Assembly (NCBI GenBank): GCA_035048485.1
Contig: CM068589.1
Coordinates: 5,194,229 to 5,258,228, forward strand
Source of the DNA: Pteria penguin
Lineage: Eukaryota > Mollusca > Bivalvia > Pterioida > Pteriidae
Direction of reading: 5' to 3'
Length of the DNA stretch: 64,000 bases
Part shown: piece by piece, positions 45,246 through 57,025 of the stretch
How the letters are laid out: the number at the start of each line of letters is the position of its first letter
Numbering within the stretch: position 1 is the stretch's first letter
Notes under the pieces: generated by a model
Database searches by the model: none
Told to the model about the DNA's origin: nothing
What the model saw: the letters and a program-made list of their open reading frames with translations, nothing else
Made by a program: the position numbers and the translations under genes

Positions 45246-47027
45246 CTAATTTAGGTTAATCACAGCACTGACTAAATTCCCGTTTGAGATATCATTAGCT
45301 CTTCAGAATATTTTGGAAATTGCTTATAATATCGGAGATTTTAAATAAATTAGAGCATTTCATACATAGAAAAAAAAAATAAACAAACGAACCAAACAAA
45401 ACAAACAAACAAAGAGAGAGAGAGAGAGAGAGAGAACCCAAACAAACAAACAAAAAAACCCCATAAAATCAAAACAAACACTGTTGATAAAAGTTTTCAA
45501 ACTGCGGACTTGCCCATGTTTACATCTTTCACGATCCCATCGTATATATTTTCAAGCTGTACAGTTCAATGAGATAAAATTTCTTTTTTCATGTTAACAA
45601 GTATTAAATCAATGCAACATTCAATACCAACTTATTAATGTTGTACAAAGAGCATAGTAATCGACTAAATTGGATTTATGACCAAAACCAAACTACGACA
45701 TCATAACATAAATAACATAGAACGTTGCCCTCAGTCTAAGCTGGCCACAGGAACTATACGGCGGGTCTTGTCTTAACTTTGTCCTAAATCTAAATCACCT
45801 CTGATGAGTAACTCTCATCTTGAATAAACTGTTGATCCCTGTTCTTTATATGGAGGGTAGTTTATAACTTTTTAAATAAAGTTTGTTTAATATTGTTGAG
45901 TGTAGGATCTTAATTGCAAAAAGTTTTCTGCTGGAATCACAAATTTATATGAGTGAATGAGATTTATGATAGCTACAAAATGAAGGTGGTACATTGGGCA
46001 TCTTCCATATAAACACTTCAACATTGCAATGAATATTAAAATATTAACAAGTCAGTTTATTTTCATAATCATTATAATAATAAAAAATAAATCAGAGCAT
46101 ATATGTATTAAAATTTGTTGCAGCATATGCGCATTTCGACGACTTTTGTCTCCTCATTGGTCCTCGGTGCTATAATGATTGACGATTTGGCATCTGCAGC
46201 TACTAAACAATAAGTCAATAAGGTAAGGAAAATCGCATACAAGGTCATAGCAACTACAATTTTCAGAAAATGTATGTCAGGAATTATATATATTTCATAG
46301 TATTTCATAGGCCGCTCAAGGCACTACAACGCCCCATACAGTATGCAAATGGTATGACAAACACTCTCAAACTGAGCACGTGGAAATAAACAAAGAAAGA
46401 ATAGTGTTGATTCAACATCTGTTCTAAAATGCCCAGCTCTTTAGGTCCGCTGTATTTGTATAAAATTTTGTTTAACTCACAAGGTAACTGCCATGACCGT
46501 CACCATATTCTTGATAATAATGCATAGAAGGAAATTTATACACGTTAAGAAAAGCAAAGGAAAAAATAAACAAAAAAAGGCCAAAACAAAGAACCAACCA
46601 AAAAACCCCCAACCCCCCAGAACACCCCCCAAATAAAAACAACAACAATAACAAAGCCAACAGAAAAGCAATAAAAACAAAACAAAATCAAAAACAAAAA
46701 TAAAAACCCAAAAACAAAAACAAAAACACCACCCCCCCAAAAAAAACAACAAAAAGAACAAACAAACAAAAACAGAAACAACAAAACAAAACAAAACAGA
46801 ATACAAAAGACTAAGCAAAAACAAAAGCAATAGGCATTCATTGTGTTAATGTGTTATGCAATCAATAAATGGGCAATTTGTGATCTTACTAAAACAATAT
46901 CTTTGTAGAATTTACTGTGTCTATCATTGAAAAAAAAAAACATATAAACGTATTTTCTTTCCTTTGGGGTGAAAAAAAAAATGAAAACGGGTCAACAAGA
47001 ATATAGTCATGTGCTCCATATAGTATA
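45246..47027. other. No gene; simple sequence and repeat fragments
   Basis: AAAC/GA repeats at 45370-45470 (GAGAGAGAGAGAGAGAGA). A short repeat B fragment (ATGCGCATTTCGACGACTTT) is at 46127-46185. A 290-bp A/C-rich tract with CCCCCC runs is at 46540-46830; its reverse gives meaningless Phe/Leu/Cys-rich frames. Confidence 0.65.
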
Positions 47028-47195
47028 AAATACGAAAATAACTGGTGTCACATGACTATGGCACTAACAACAATGTACCACAGTGGACATTCGCTGACCC
47101 CTAAAATTTAGAGGTGAGACTAGGTGCCCGGGAGGAGTGAGCCTCTCCTGTTTGGCTAGCTACACCCGCCGTGAATGCCCTGACATACAGACGAA
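47028..47195 (+). repeat. Repeat C, long copy
   Basis: Matches 30014-30188 along its length, with GAGGTGAGACTAGGTGCCC, GGGAGGAGTGAGCCTCTCC and CTACACCCGCCGTGAATGCC. Confidence 0.85.
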
Positions 47196-49034
47196 CAATA
47201 TAAAACCAGTTATTAAAATACAAAATCGGAATTAAGCGGTATTCCTTGTCGACACGGCACAAATTATGAACTGTTAAATACGGTGAAGGCGACCTGATAG
47301 GACATAATGAAGAAATCCTGCTAAACCATGTAAACTGATCTCAATCTATAATTGAATTAGTCTGCTCATGAATACTTTGAATTGTTAATCAAAAATCTCA
47401 AATTTAATTTGGAAATAATTCATTTTTCGAAAGGTGTTACTACGATGGATAATCATGAAAACTAAAATACAGGTATAGGGTCAATCGTGTGACCAGATTA
47501 TTACCAGAAAAAGTACTCTAACACATAATAATAATTCTTTAAACGTATGCACTTGTATTAATTTCGTGCATCATATTCCATTTCTGCAACTTATGTCTCT
47601 TCAGTGAAACTCAAGGCTGATACTGGAAATAAGGGGTAAATATTTGACGAACAAACTAATCACTAAATTTTACTTAAAAGTAGGAACTAAAGAACAATCT
47701 AAGGACAAAGCTGTATATGAGAGAGAAATGCTTAATTTTAGAATAATTTTTTATGTGCGAATGAAGATGTATGAATTTTAAGAGACATAATTTGTGACAA
47801 ATATGAATACGACAGAGTTTTGCCCCGTATACATTTTGATTTAGGATTAATTTACAAACTTTTGTTATAGTGAAACGGAAGTATATATTTCAGTCAGTAC
47901 AATGGCACTGAAAGAAAAAAGTAAAAAAGTGAGTATGTAATTAGCCCTGGGGTATAATCAGATTGAGTTATTGATTCAGTAACCTCCGGTAAGTATAGTA
48001 TGTATATCAAATTCAACATGCATGTGCTTGTTCTGAAGCGTTCAAATATCAAATTCTTGACAAAGAGTTATCTAAGTACTTGCAAATGAATTCTTTATAA
48101 GATCCCCAATTTCGCAGAATGTTTATAGAAATAGCCATATCCGGAAAAGGCATTTGGTGAAGTATTCCTAACATTTAAAAAATTACCACTTATAACTTTA
48201 CTTAGCCTGTTTTTAAAACAGAAATAGTTTTGCAAACAAACACCATGAAAGCTTTCATTCTATCACAGTAATTTCGTCTCCAAAATGCTTTTGAATAAAC
48301 TCGATAAAAGCTTTCAAACTATTAGACTGATTTTTGAACACATGCCAGAGCACTTTACATAAAATCTATTTCCATTTTGGGGTTGCGTTGAGAGTATTCA
48401 TTTTGAGTTATTTAAGTAAACATAAATCCATTTCCTTTGTCGTCATCATTAAGATCCATATAAATAAGCGCTTCTGATCGACTGAATTAATGATACAAAC
48501 TTTCATATTTGTAAATAATGAAGTAATTAAAAGACATAAACTTAGGGAGACACTACAGTACTATATCTTTAACTTCCAATCTCAGGTACTTTATATATGA
48601 ATATTCCATCAAATTTTTGAAATCTACATAAACATAAATACATACAAAAACATCACACAATTATCAAATACGTCTTGATTTGGCTAATTTTCTTTCAAAC
48701 CGTATTTGGTTTATTAAATCGTGCATCCATTGTATATCTAGTTTTATTCTGTCAAATTTTTATATTTATTTCTCTACACGTTTTAGTATTGTTTATGATG
48801 CAGTTACCACGAAATAAATGTTAGAACATATCTATGTGTATTACTTTCGGATAACTCTTGAGCATTACTCTTTTTTTATTTATTTATTTAATGACTATTG
48901 AAGGTCGTTTCTGTGGAAATCTGAAAAATAAATACGAGTAAACTTACTACAGACTGACATAGAGGTAAACGCCAAGGGAAAAGATAAAAGCCTCTGACTC
49001 AGCTGTAAGACACACGGCACCACGGAAATGTACT
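47196..49034. other. No gene; diverged repeat B at 47566-47760
   Basis: 47566-47760 retains GCATCATATTCCATTTCTGC, ACTTATGTCTCTTCAGTG and CTAAGGACAAAGCTGTATAT of repeat B. The remainder is AT-rich with no recognised feature. Confidence 0.5.
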
Positions 49035-49935
49035 GTAATTAATGTAAAGATGATGGATAAATCCAAACCATAAGTCTGAAAATCATGAAACTAGAGGACA
49101 TACAAAATCAGTGAAAATGAAAACCATGTGGAAAATGACAAAATATGTCTACTTGAAGAGCATATGTGAACCTTTATGATGGAGTGAGATATTAATATTA
49201 TACTTAAAATTAAAAAAAAAACACCTAGGGATATCACATACACATTCGATTAAAGTGCAGTTGCGATACCAACAACGGTCAATTGATATGACAGTAGTCA
49301 ATTAATTGGCGTGGTTAACCGGTTTACAGGCCCATCTTCCCAATCACCACGAATGTGGTATAATCAAAGGACAAACATTAAAAAAATCTATAAATAATAT
49401 CATCCATATAGAGAGCAAGGATCAACAAGTTGCTCAAGTGGAGATGTTATTAAAATATGAAGACATACAGTAATGCAGAACAAGACCAAGATAAGAAAAA
49501 TTTATAAATTGGCATCAACATGAGTAAACCGTACCCTGCAGATGTGGACGCGAGCTTAGAACCTTGATATGTAGGAATTCCAACTAACAGTCAGAGGGGA
49601 CAAGGTCAGGACCATGCCTCCTATGAAAAAGGTTCAACAAGGCTCGTTATAATAGTCCTCATCGCCCTGTTAGTCAACGTGTATAATGCTCTAAATGGGC
49701 GCAATTCAAGATTTACAGTCTTTTCGATGATCTCCGGGTCATATTGTCGATGACGAATTCATTTCACTAATTTTGAATCCTAGGAGATAAACGTTCGGAA
49801 CTTTTGACCCTCCTAAGATTGTGCAAAAGATCACAGCAAAAATTTGGATGGGAAATTCCGCAGGTTCGATACGTATTGTTGAAAAGTAACATTTCCCAAT
49901 TTTTATAAAAGTTCTTAATAAGAACTACAGAATTT
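49035..49935 (-). mobile_element. 3' end of a minus-strand retroelement copy (RT C-terminus, 3' region, repeat D)
   Basis: Reading minus: a decayed RT C-terminus (FQQYVSN equivalent near 49885, GISHP, LTNRA near 49672), then a 3' region (GGCATGGTCCTGACCTTGTC, CCCCTCTGACTGTTAGTTGG), repeat D at 49235-49380, and the tail at 49035-49190 that matches 41695-41850 in reverse. It is broken throughout. Confidence 0.72.
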
Positions 49936-49980
49936 TCCATACATTAAAAGTTACAACGTTGTTCATAATTTCTTTTGAAA

Positions 49981-50020
<40 letters not shown>
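49981..50020. repeat. Homopolymer of 40 G
   Basis: Uninterrupted run of 40 G following GAAA and preceding TTGGTT. It would form strong G-quadruplexes if real. Its length is also typical of assembly or sequencing uncertainty. Confidence 0.95.
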
Positions 50021-50022
<2 letters not shown>

Positions 50023-50577
50023 GGTTACAGATGTCCAAAACGTTAGTGCAGGCTCTTGCACATCGAAGCTTTTCATAAATTGGAATCAGATCTTTTTTTC
50101 CTTGCGTTTATTTCCACATTTCTAAGTTTAAGTAAATGCATCTCGGTTTATATAATAATCTTTAACTTTAAACTTCTACATTCTATATAGAACAATATGC
50201 AGAGAAAACTACCGTGGGTTGTTATGTAAAAGTTTTTGAGTCAACAAAAGAGGCATCCGACTGCCGCCACTTCTAACATTCAGACTTATGTACATGGATA
50301 ACTCTGACACATTGTTACATTCTTACAAACACTAACGATAAAGTAGACACTGGTTTTTGCACCTCATACTTTACAAAGAGGATGAAATTACTCTTTCACT
50401 TTATGACATACAGAAACTTCTATCCACTTCTTACTTCCTATGACGTATACTATCAATTATTTATGATTAAATAATAATTCGCAATTGGTGTGGATGTCTC
50501 TCAACTAATCACGTATGCTAGAGTTTTTTCTATGTACAGTCTTTTTATTTTCGGAACCAAACTCAAATTGAAGTTAA

Positions 50578-50810
50578 TATAAATATAGAGCATTTATACC
50601 TTTTAATTTTGTGCACCATATGCGTATTTCGAAAAGTTATGTCTCTTCAGTGATGGTCGTGGCCTAATGATTGGAATTCTCATAATATATAAATATTTCA
50701 AGAGGAGTGTTGAAGCCAAAATGACAGAAAAGTGAACCAAAGGATCTATCTAAGGACAGAGCTATGCATGAGGGAGATATTCCTTAGTTTTAGAGTGATT
50801 TACTTAATTT
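50578..50810 (+). repeat. Dispersed repeat B, uninterrupted copy
   Basis: Runs from ATAAATATAGAGCATTTATA through GTGCACCATATGCGTATTTC, TTATGTCTCTTCAGTGATGG and AATATATAAATATTTCAAGA to GGGAGATATTCCTTAG. It serves as the empty-site reference for the Tc1 insertion at 51023. Confidence 0.88.
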
Positions 50811-51022
50811 GATGACTGAAAATTTGAAGTATATATTTCATGTCAGTAAAAAAAAAATACTGAAAAATAGTCCACCAACAGTGACACCGGCCTAGTGGTT
50901 AAAATAAATATAGAGCATATATACCTTTTAATCTTGTGCACCATTTGCGCACTTTGACAAGTTATGTCTCCTCAGTGATGCTCGTGGCCAAATGATTGGA
51001 ATTCTCATAATATATAAATATA

Positions 51023-52533
51023 CTCAGGGACTTTAAAAATGCCTATCTAATATCATTATAGTTCAATCAACAACTAGGGTAAAGAATTGCATTAAACTTG
51101 ATTTATTTCGAAAATCTGAGTTATATCTGACAATATAATTGATACTGTCTTACGTTTTTTAATGATTTAATTTCATCTGTTATGTATACCACGTCCAAAA
51201 TTTTATGTGTTTTGTTTAGTAACGAGTATCCCCTCCCCCTCATTTGCTTTAACGCATGCACGCAATCTGGACTGCAAGGATTGACATAAAGTTCGAATTT
51301 TTCTCATAGGAATATTATTCCACTCTTCTTGAAGGGCACGTGCCAACTCATCCACAGTTCTTGGTTGACGGTGACGTTTACGTAAGCGTCTCCCTAACTC
51401 ATCCCACATGTGCTCTTTAGGATTGGGGTCGGGTGAACGTGCTTGGAAATCCATTACATTACTTCCCAGGATGTTTAGAAAGTTTAGGAAGACTCTAGCC
51501 GTGTGCGGACGTGCGTTGTCTTGTTGAAACGTCAACGGATTGTTGACAGTTTGATTACGTTGAATTAATGAAAGGGGCTCAGGCTGTAAAACGTCATCGA
51601 TGTAGTGCCTCGCGGTAAGAGTGTTCCTGAAAATAATTATTGATGACTTAAAATGTTGATTGATGGCTCCCCAAACCATGACGCCACCACCGGGAAATTT
51701 GTAACGCTCAATTATGCAGTTTGCGGCAAAACGTTCATTGCGTCTCCTATAAATGCGCTGTCTTCTGTCAGCCATGGACAAATTCGAATCTTGATTTGTC
51801 GCTGAACACTACGTCATGCCAATTACATCCATTAGCAAGCATGTCCCGGAACCAGGTCAGACGATTTCTTCGGTGGCGAAAAGTTAGGATCAAGTCTTTC
51901 AATGGGTGACGGCATAGCAAACCTTGCTCTTTCAATCCTCGGCGTACTGTCCTGGGGTGAATTCGCCTACCGTGACGACCTATCACATCTCTTGACGTGC
52001 TTACGGTTGTCGCAAACCTGTCACGTAGATGACGTTGCCTTATGAAAACGTCTTGGCGTCTTGTCGTTACGCGTGGCTGGCCACTTCGAGGACGATCCTT
52101 AACACTTCCTGTGGTCCGATACTTCCGTACAAGTCCCGTGACGGTAGACAAATGGACGTTGAAGCGTCTTGCAATGATACCTTGATTTACGCCGGCGTCT
52201 ACAAGGCCAAGAACAGCATACCTCTGTTGCTAAGACAGTCTCGGCATTTCACGCTTAAGGTTTAATGAAGCAAAGTTTGAAATCAGGATAGATAAAGGCA
52301 CTAGGTACCAGCATACGTTATTTCTGAAGAAAATGACTCAATGTAGAGCACATGGTCGAGTACTTTTTGAAAAGCGCACGGGTGAGCAGTATTACGTTAT
52401 GGTTGAGTGATTTGTCTTGCCGATAGCGTGAAAGTTACCGCAATCACGCAATATCAAGCAGATATTGAAATCGATTTCTTTTCAAAACATTTGTTTTTAC
52501 ATGAAAAATATAGGCGTTTTTTAAGTCCCTGAG
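51023..52533 (-). mobile_element. Tc1/mariner DNA transposon, near-complete
   Basis: A 1511-bp element with inverted ends CTCAGGGACTTTAAAAATGC (left) and CTCAGGGACTTAAAAAACGC (right, read in reverse), flanked by TA at 51021-51022 and 52534-52535. It carries one transposase gene on the minus strand with two visible lesions. This is a standard Tc1-type structure, recently arrived judging by the intact ends. Confidence 0.93.
51203..52247 (-). pseudogene. Tc1-like DD34E transposase with an early stop and a frameshift
   Basis: Start ATG at 52247. The N-terminal helix-turn-helix region reads RYAVLGLVDAGVNQGIIARR and STVTGLVRKYRTTGSV, with a second DNA-binding region HPRTVRRGLKEQGL. Catalytic residues: Asp in VVFSDKSRF, Asp in TFQQDNARPHTARV, and Glu in PNPKEHMWDE exactly 34 residues later. 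Lesions: an in-frame TAG at codon 6, and a frame change near 51770-51785 after SRFEFV that separates the two halves. The W/VMVWGAI block is intact. It encodes no working protein as it stands. Confidence 0.92.
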
Positions 52534-52607
52534 TATATTTGAAGAGCAGTGTTGAAGCCAAAATGACCGAGAAGTGAACCAAAGAATCTATCTAAGAACA
52601 GAGCTTA

Positions 52608-53790
52608 CTTAATATAATAGGAATACGGAAATTATCTCAACATTCCATAAGTTTAACTGTCGATATTCAGATATTGTCTACTTAAATATCAAAAGAACTG
52701 CTTGGCCAGTTGGCTGTTTTATTTGATTGGAGATAAAGTTAGATTGCAACTCTCATATTGTGACCGAGTACTGGTCAGGAATGCATTGTAATACCAATGC
52801 TTGATACCATTACGACTTTAAATAGCTCAGATTAACCTATAGAATAACCAGTAGATGGGATCTCTAACTCCTCCAATTGTTGTTCTAAAGAGTCCGTAAT
52901 TGTCTTTTTCTCAAAGTGTCTCATACCATTACCTATTCCTGCTAGACGGCCGTTAGGTATTTTCATATCATACTTATGTATGGTGTGGCATCATCGTGGG
53001 CATTCATGTACTACTGAAATCAGATGCTAGACTAGTTGCTTAAGCATGATAAGCGTTTTTTGCTAACAACATCCACCAAGAATGACCAAAATTCACACAC
53101 ATACGTTGTTCATAATCCAATGATATGTTCACGCCAACATATGCTCATTATCTCTTGAGTTGGCATAGCTCAGTCCGTAGTGTGTGTAGACATTAGGTTC
53201 CTTTTTGAGTCAGACTGGAGACCTACAGGTTTTGTATTCAGGATCTACCAGTTGTGACTCGATCACCTTAATCACTAAAGCATGCCACTTCCATTAAACT
53301 GTCGAAACCTTACAGATACTTACTACACCAAATCAATTACAAACATTTATTTTGTAGATAATCCAAAGTACAATATATGCATACATTTATAAAACTTTTT
53401 TGAGGGCAAGAGATTTCAAGAAAAAGGAAACACAGGACAATAAATTAAAACGGGCATCAATTACTGTTAAAATACAAAATAAAGCATACAAGTGGGGCAA
53501 ATGCCATGCAAATGATTTGTTCAGACAAAAAGGAATTTCAAATTGCAAATCAGAATAAAGAATAAAAATATAGCCGAACAATTAAAAAGTAACACAATCA
53601 TGCAATCAGTCAACCTTCCTACTGGTCGCCTTGATTTACAAAATATATGTGTATACATAACAATCTCAATAAAATATAAGAAAAAAAAAAATAAACAGCA
53701 CCTGCAGCTTTCCATCCTTTGAAATAATGTTTACTGTGTTAATGTTATGATCGATAAAAATGGAATGTCGTACTTAACGTGCTTTTCCAT
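52608..53790. other. Intergenic, no gene recognised
   Basis: AT-rich sequence without recognisable coding or repeat units. Confidence 0.45.
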
Positions 53791-54290
53791 TTATTTTATA
53801 TGGCGTGGACAAGATAAGGGAAGACGGAAAATGGTAAAAGGGTAGAAAGAGGCGGCAAAAGGGGCAAGGAGTGGGGTAAAAAGACGGAAGACTGGAAAAC
53901 GGGCAAGAGGATATGGAGTCGGATATTAGGAGGCAGAGAGACATGGAATGGAATGAGGCAGGAGGAAGAACCCCAGATGGGGGAGGGGGGAGAAGGTAGT
54001 AAAAGGACAGGGAATGGGATATAAGCAGGCAGGACGGGACCTCCTGAAAAGTGAGTAGAAAAACAGGAAGTGGGATATAAGAAGCTGGAAAAGGGGAGAT
54101 TAACCTGAGATACCGAGAAAGAATGGAGAACCAAGAACGGGATTGATACCCGTGACCGAGAAAGTAATCTGGGGGATGATACAGGTCATGGTCAGTGTGA
54201 ATGGAGGATGTAGAAAAAGGAATGACCCTGGTGGTGAAGGAAGAAGTCAGGGTGAACTCTGTTATCAGATGGTCTCCCCTACTTAATGAT
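53791..54290. repeat. Purine-rich (GGGAAGA) degenerate tract
   Basis: The plus strand is rich in GGAAGACTGGAAAACGGG and AGGAAGTGGGATATAAG motifs in a loose repeat. The 200-codon minus-strand frame through it is Ser/Pro/Leu/Phe-biased, as expected from such composition, and I do not accept it as a gene. Confidence 0.7.
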
Positions 54291-55138
54291 TCAAAGAGAA
54301 ATATGAAAAGACACATATTTAGGTCCCTACAATTTGCGAAATGGCTGTTGTAAATATCTGTATAAGTTACGTTCAATCACTAAGAAACCATTGGAATATA
54401 CATCGGTAGCAAAATATGAGCAGCTATGAGTAGCTTATAGCACCATTGATAATACTCAACTAAAATGTAAAGTTGACACTCTATAAGTCAAACCTGAAGG
54501 GCTCATTTTGAGTGAAGGATATTAAATTATATATAGAAAATAGAATCATGGCTCCTAAGCAGGTTGAGCTAACAAGAAATGTGAGTTAGCAGTGTTCAAG
54601 CATATAAATCATAATTGTTATTGTTAAAAGTACCGATAATCTATTACTGTAACAAATATCGCTATATGGCCACATATATCAATATCTATATTGTAGTGTG
54701 GAACCATTTTGTATATTGTTAATTTGAAAATAACAAGTGTTTGTGAAACACAAATGCCCTCCAAATGTAGGTCAATGTTCAAGGTCAAGAGGTCAAAAAT
54801 TATTGCAGTGATGGATGGTCTTGTCACAAGGAATATCCATGTGAAATATGGTAGTACCTGCTTCTTAAATGGCAAAAATTGTAAACAATGTTATTAAATG
54901 TATGTTAAAAGTCATGGTCAAGGTCAGGAGGTCAATGGCCTTAGTTTAATTTCAGGGGGCTTTATAAGTGAAGAAAATGTATGCATGCCAAATATGAAGT
55001 CTCTATCTCTCACAGTTTATAAGTTATTGTGAAGGTTAAAGTTGATAATAGACAGACAAACAAATAAACAAATAGACAGTGAAAACAGTATGCTCCCGAT
55101 CTACCAATCCGGAGACCTAAGAAAATTTTACAAATATA

Positions 55139-55139
<1 letters not shown>
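54291..55139. other. Intergenic with a dispersed AAGGTCAAGAGGTCA repeat
   Basis: 54690-55110 has CAAGGTCAAGAGGTCAAA, GGTCTTGTCACAAGGAATA, CATGTGAAATATGGTAG and GACAGACAAACAAATAAAC, then ATGCTCCCGATCT. I associate this pattern with a widespread bivalve dispersed repeat. No gene. Confidence 0.6.
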
Positions 55140-55182
<43 letters not shown>

Positions 55183-55190
55183 TATATTTG
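55140..55190. repeat. TA dinucleotide microsatellite
   Basis: TATATATA run with minor interruptions. Confidence 0.95.
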
Positions 55191-55574
55191 CATACATTTG
55201 TTTTGTGTAATAGTTTGTGATGGAATGTTCAAAACAAAGAGAAACATACATACAAGTTCAAAGAAAATGAGGAACAGCATTCACAATGTACATGAAATGA
55301 TTGTTTATACATGCACAGCTGCTAAACATTAAACAAGCTTCCAGTATTGTCACTTGTAATCAAATGTAAAGAGCAGGAAAACAAATAATATCCTATGTCA
55401 ATAAAAGAAAGGTCAAAGAGACCAAAACAACAAGCCAATGAGTTTCTGGTTGGTATCAAACCAACAACTGAGATAGGACAGCTCCATTCTAGATACACCC
55501 ACCATGTAATTACATCATACATCACAAAGAAATCAATAACATGCCCCTTATTTCTGGTGTAATAATGCAGAAAT

Positions 55575-56105
55575 GTGTAAACAGGTGTGATGTATGTGGT
55601 GATTGTTCAATGTGTGTCAACAGGTGTGATGTATGTGGTGACTGTTCAATGTGTGTCAACAGGTGTGATGTATGTGGTGACTGTTCAATGTGTGTCAACA
55701 GGTGTGATGTATGTGGTGACTGTTCAATGTGTGTCAACAGGTGTGATGTATGTGGTGACTGTTCAACGTGTGTCAACAGGTGTGATGTATGTGGTGACTG
55801 TTCAATGTGTGTCAACAGGTGTGATGTATGTGGTGATTGTTCAATGTGTGCCAGCAGGTGTGATGTATGTGGTGATTGTTCAATGAGTGCCAGCAGGTGT
55901 GATGTAAGTTTCGACTGGTCAATGTGTCAACAGGTGTGATGTATGTGGTTATTGTTCAATGTGTGTCAACAGGTGTGATGTATGTGTTGACTGTTCAATG
56001 TGTGCCAACAGGTGTGATGTATGTGTTGACTGTTCAATGTGTGCCAGTAGGTGTGATGTATATGGTGATTGTTCGATGTGTGTCAACAGGTGTGATGTGT
56101 ATGTA
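55575..56105. repeat. 39-bp minisatellite (about 13 copies)
   Basis: Unit CAGGTGTGATGTATGTGGTG plus ACTGTTCAATGTGTGTCAA, first at 55582 and next at 55621. Late copies are degenerate. As 39 is divisible by 3, open frames exist on both strands (CVNRCDVCGDCSM on plus; HIEQSPHTSHLLT on minus). No signal peptide or splice context supports expression. Confidence 0.95.
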
Positions 56106-56894
56106 TCTTGTGATCAACCAACTTTTTTCAACAAAACATAATATTCATGGTAATCAACAAATTTAAATCAAACTGTAAATATAAACCAATGTGGAGAATA
56201 ATAAGTTTCCCTGAACACTAAGTATTACTATACTTCATATATAAGATTCATGCAATTTGATTGGCCTATCACCATTTGAAACTCATGAATGTCACCCAGT
56301 TTGTGCATGAAATTAATAGGATCAAAATTTGTACACAAGTCATCCAAATATTAAATACAAATATGGAGACCATGCAAGTCTTCCTTGACACCTTTATTTA
56401 CTGTTATTTATTTGGTTAATTTGAGAAAGTGTTGCAATATCCTGTTTAAAGAGTTCCATATGGTGACAGAGCAAGGAGACATTTGGTATAATAATCAAAG
56501 GCTTGAAGAGCCACAAAAAAAGAGCTAAATTTGATTTAAAGCTGTCAAAAGTAGCAGAAATTACCAGTTGTGTTCATCTTTTTGTTGAATTCCGATAATT
56601 TTTTGAATAGAGTAAAAATAAAAGCTTAAGGACCAACAGCCATACTGCAGTATATCATAGAATATATCATCATAGCATTTTATCGTTCTTTACGTCATTC
56701 TTGCAGAAATATGTCAAATATCTTTTCACAAAGAATGTACATGTGAAATCAATCGAACACCATTGCCATTTTTTTACAAAGAAATGGACGAGTTGTTACC
56801 ATTGCCTGTAAAATATGGGGGCCTTATGTTTAATTTGTTTTAAGATATGGTCTAGGTTTCTGTTTTTGTCTACGCTAACACTGACACTAGGGCC
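56106..56894. other. Intergenic, no gene recognised
   Basis: AT-rich, unremarkable. Confidence 0.4.
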
Positions 56895-57025
56895 AACAGC
56901 TTCTATATATGGTCCAAAAACACTACTTATTCGGTCGTTTATTGTATGTGCACGTGTAAGGGCTACAACGCCATGCCGTTCGCTGTAATGACGCAAGCCG
57001 AATGTGCATCACAATCACACTTTAT
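56895..57025 (-). repeat. Left arm of an imperfect inverted duplication with an exon-like frame
   Basis: On the minus strand 56796-56996 is open, including LRHYSERHGVVALTRAHTIN and DRISSVFGPYIEAVGP, with a possible donor at its end (CAATG|GTAACA). No ATG starts it and I do not recognise the protein. The segment 56895-57025 is partly repeated in reverse at 58115-58215. Confidence 0.4.

Larger units (their letters stand above)
50905..52607 (+). repeat. Dispersed repeat B copy split by a Tc1/mariner element
   Basis: Left part 50905-51022 ends AATATATAAATA. Right part 52534-52607 continues TATTTGAAGAGCAGTGTTGA, AGCCAAAATGACCGAGAAG, GAATCTATCTAAGAACAGAG. Together they rebuild the repeat B order seen at 50578-50810. 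Confidence 0.9.

Noticed and set aside
46472..46841. Overlapping Phe/Cys/Leu-rich frames resembling membrane proteins
   Set aside because: They are the reverse of an A/C-rich low-complexity tract. Three frames overlap, with no family match.
53774..54376. 200-codon minus-strand frame
   Set aside because: Composition follows from a purine-rich degenerate repeat on the plus strand, with an alternative overlapping frame of similar bias and no domain.
55541..55939. 132-codon Cys-rich repeat protein
   Set aside because: 39-bp minisatellite with open frames on both strands and no start or secretion context. Kept only as a low-interest hypothesis.
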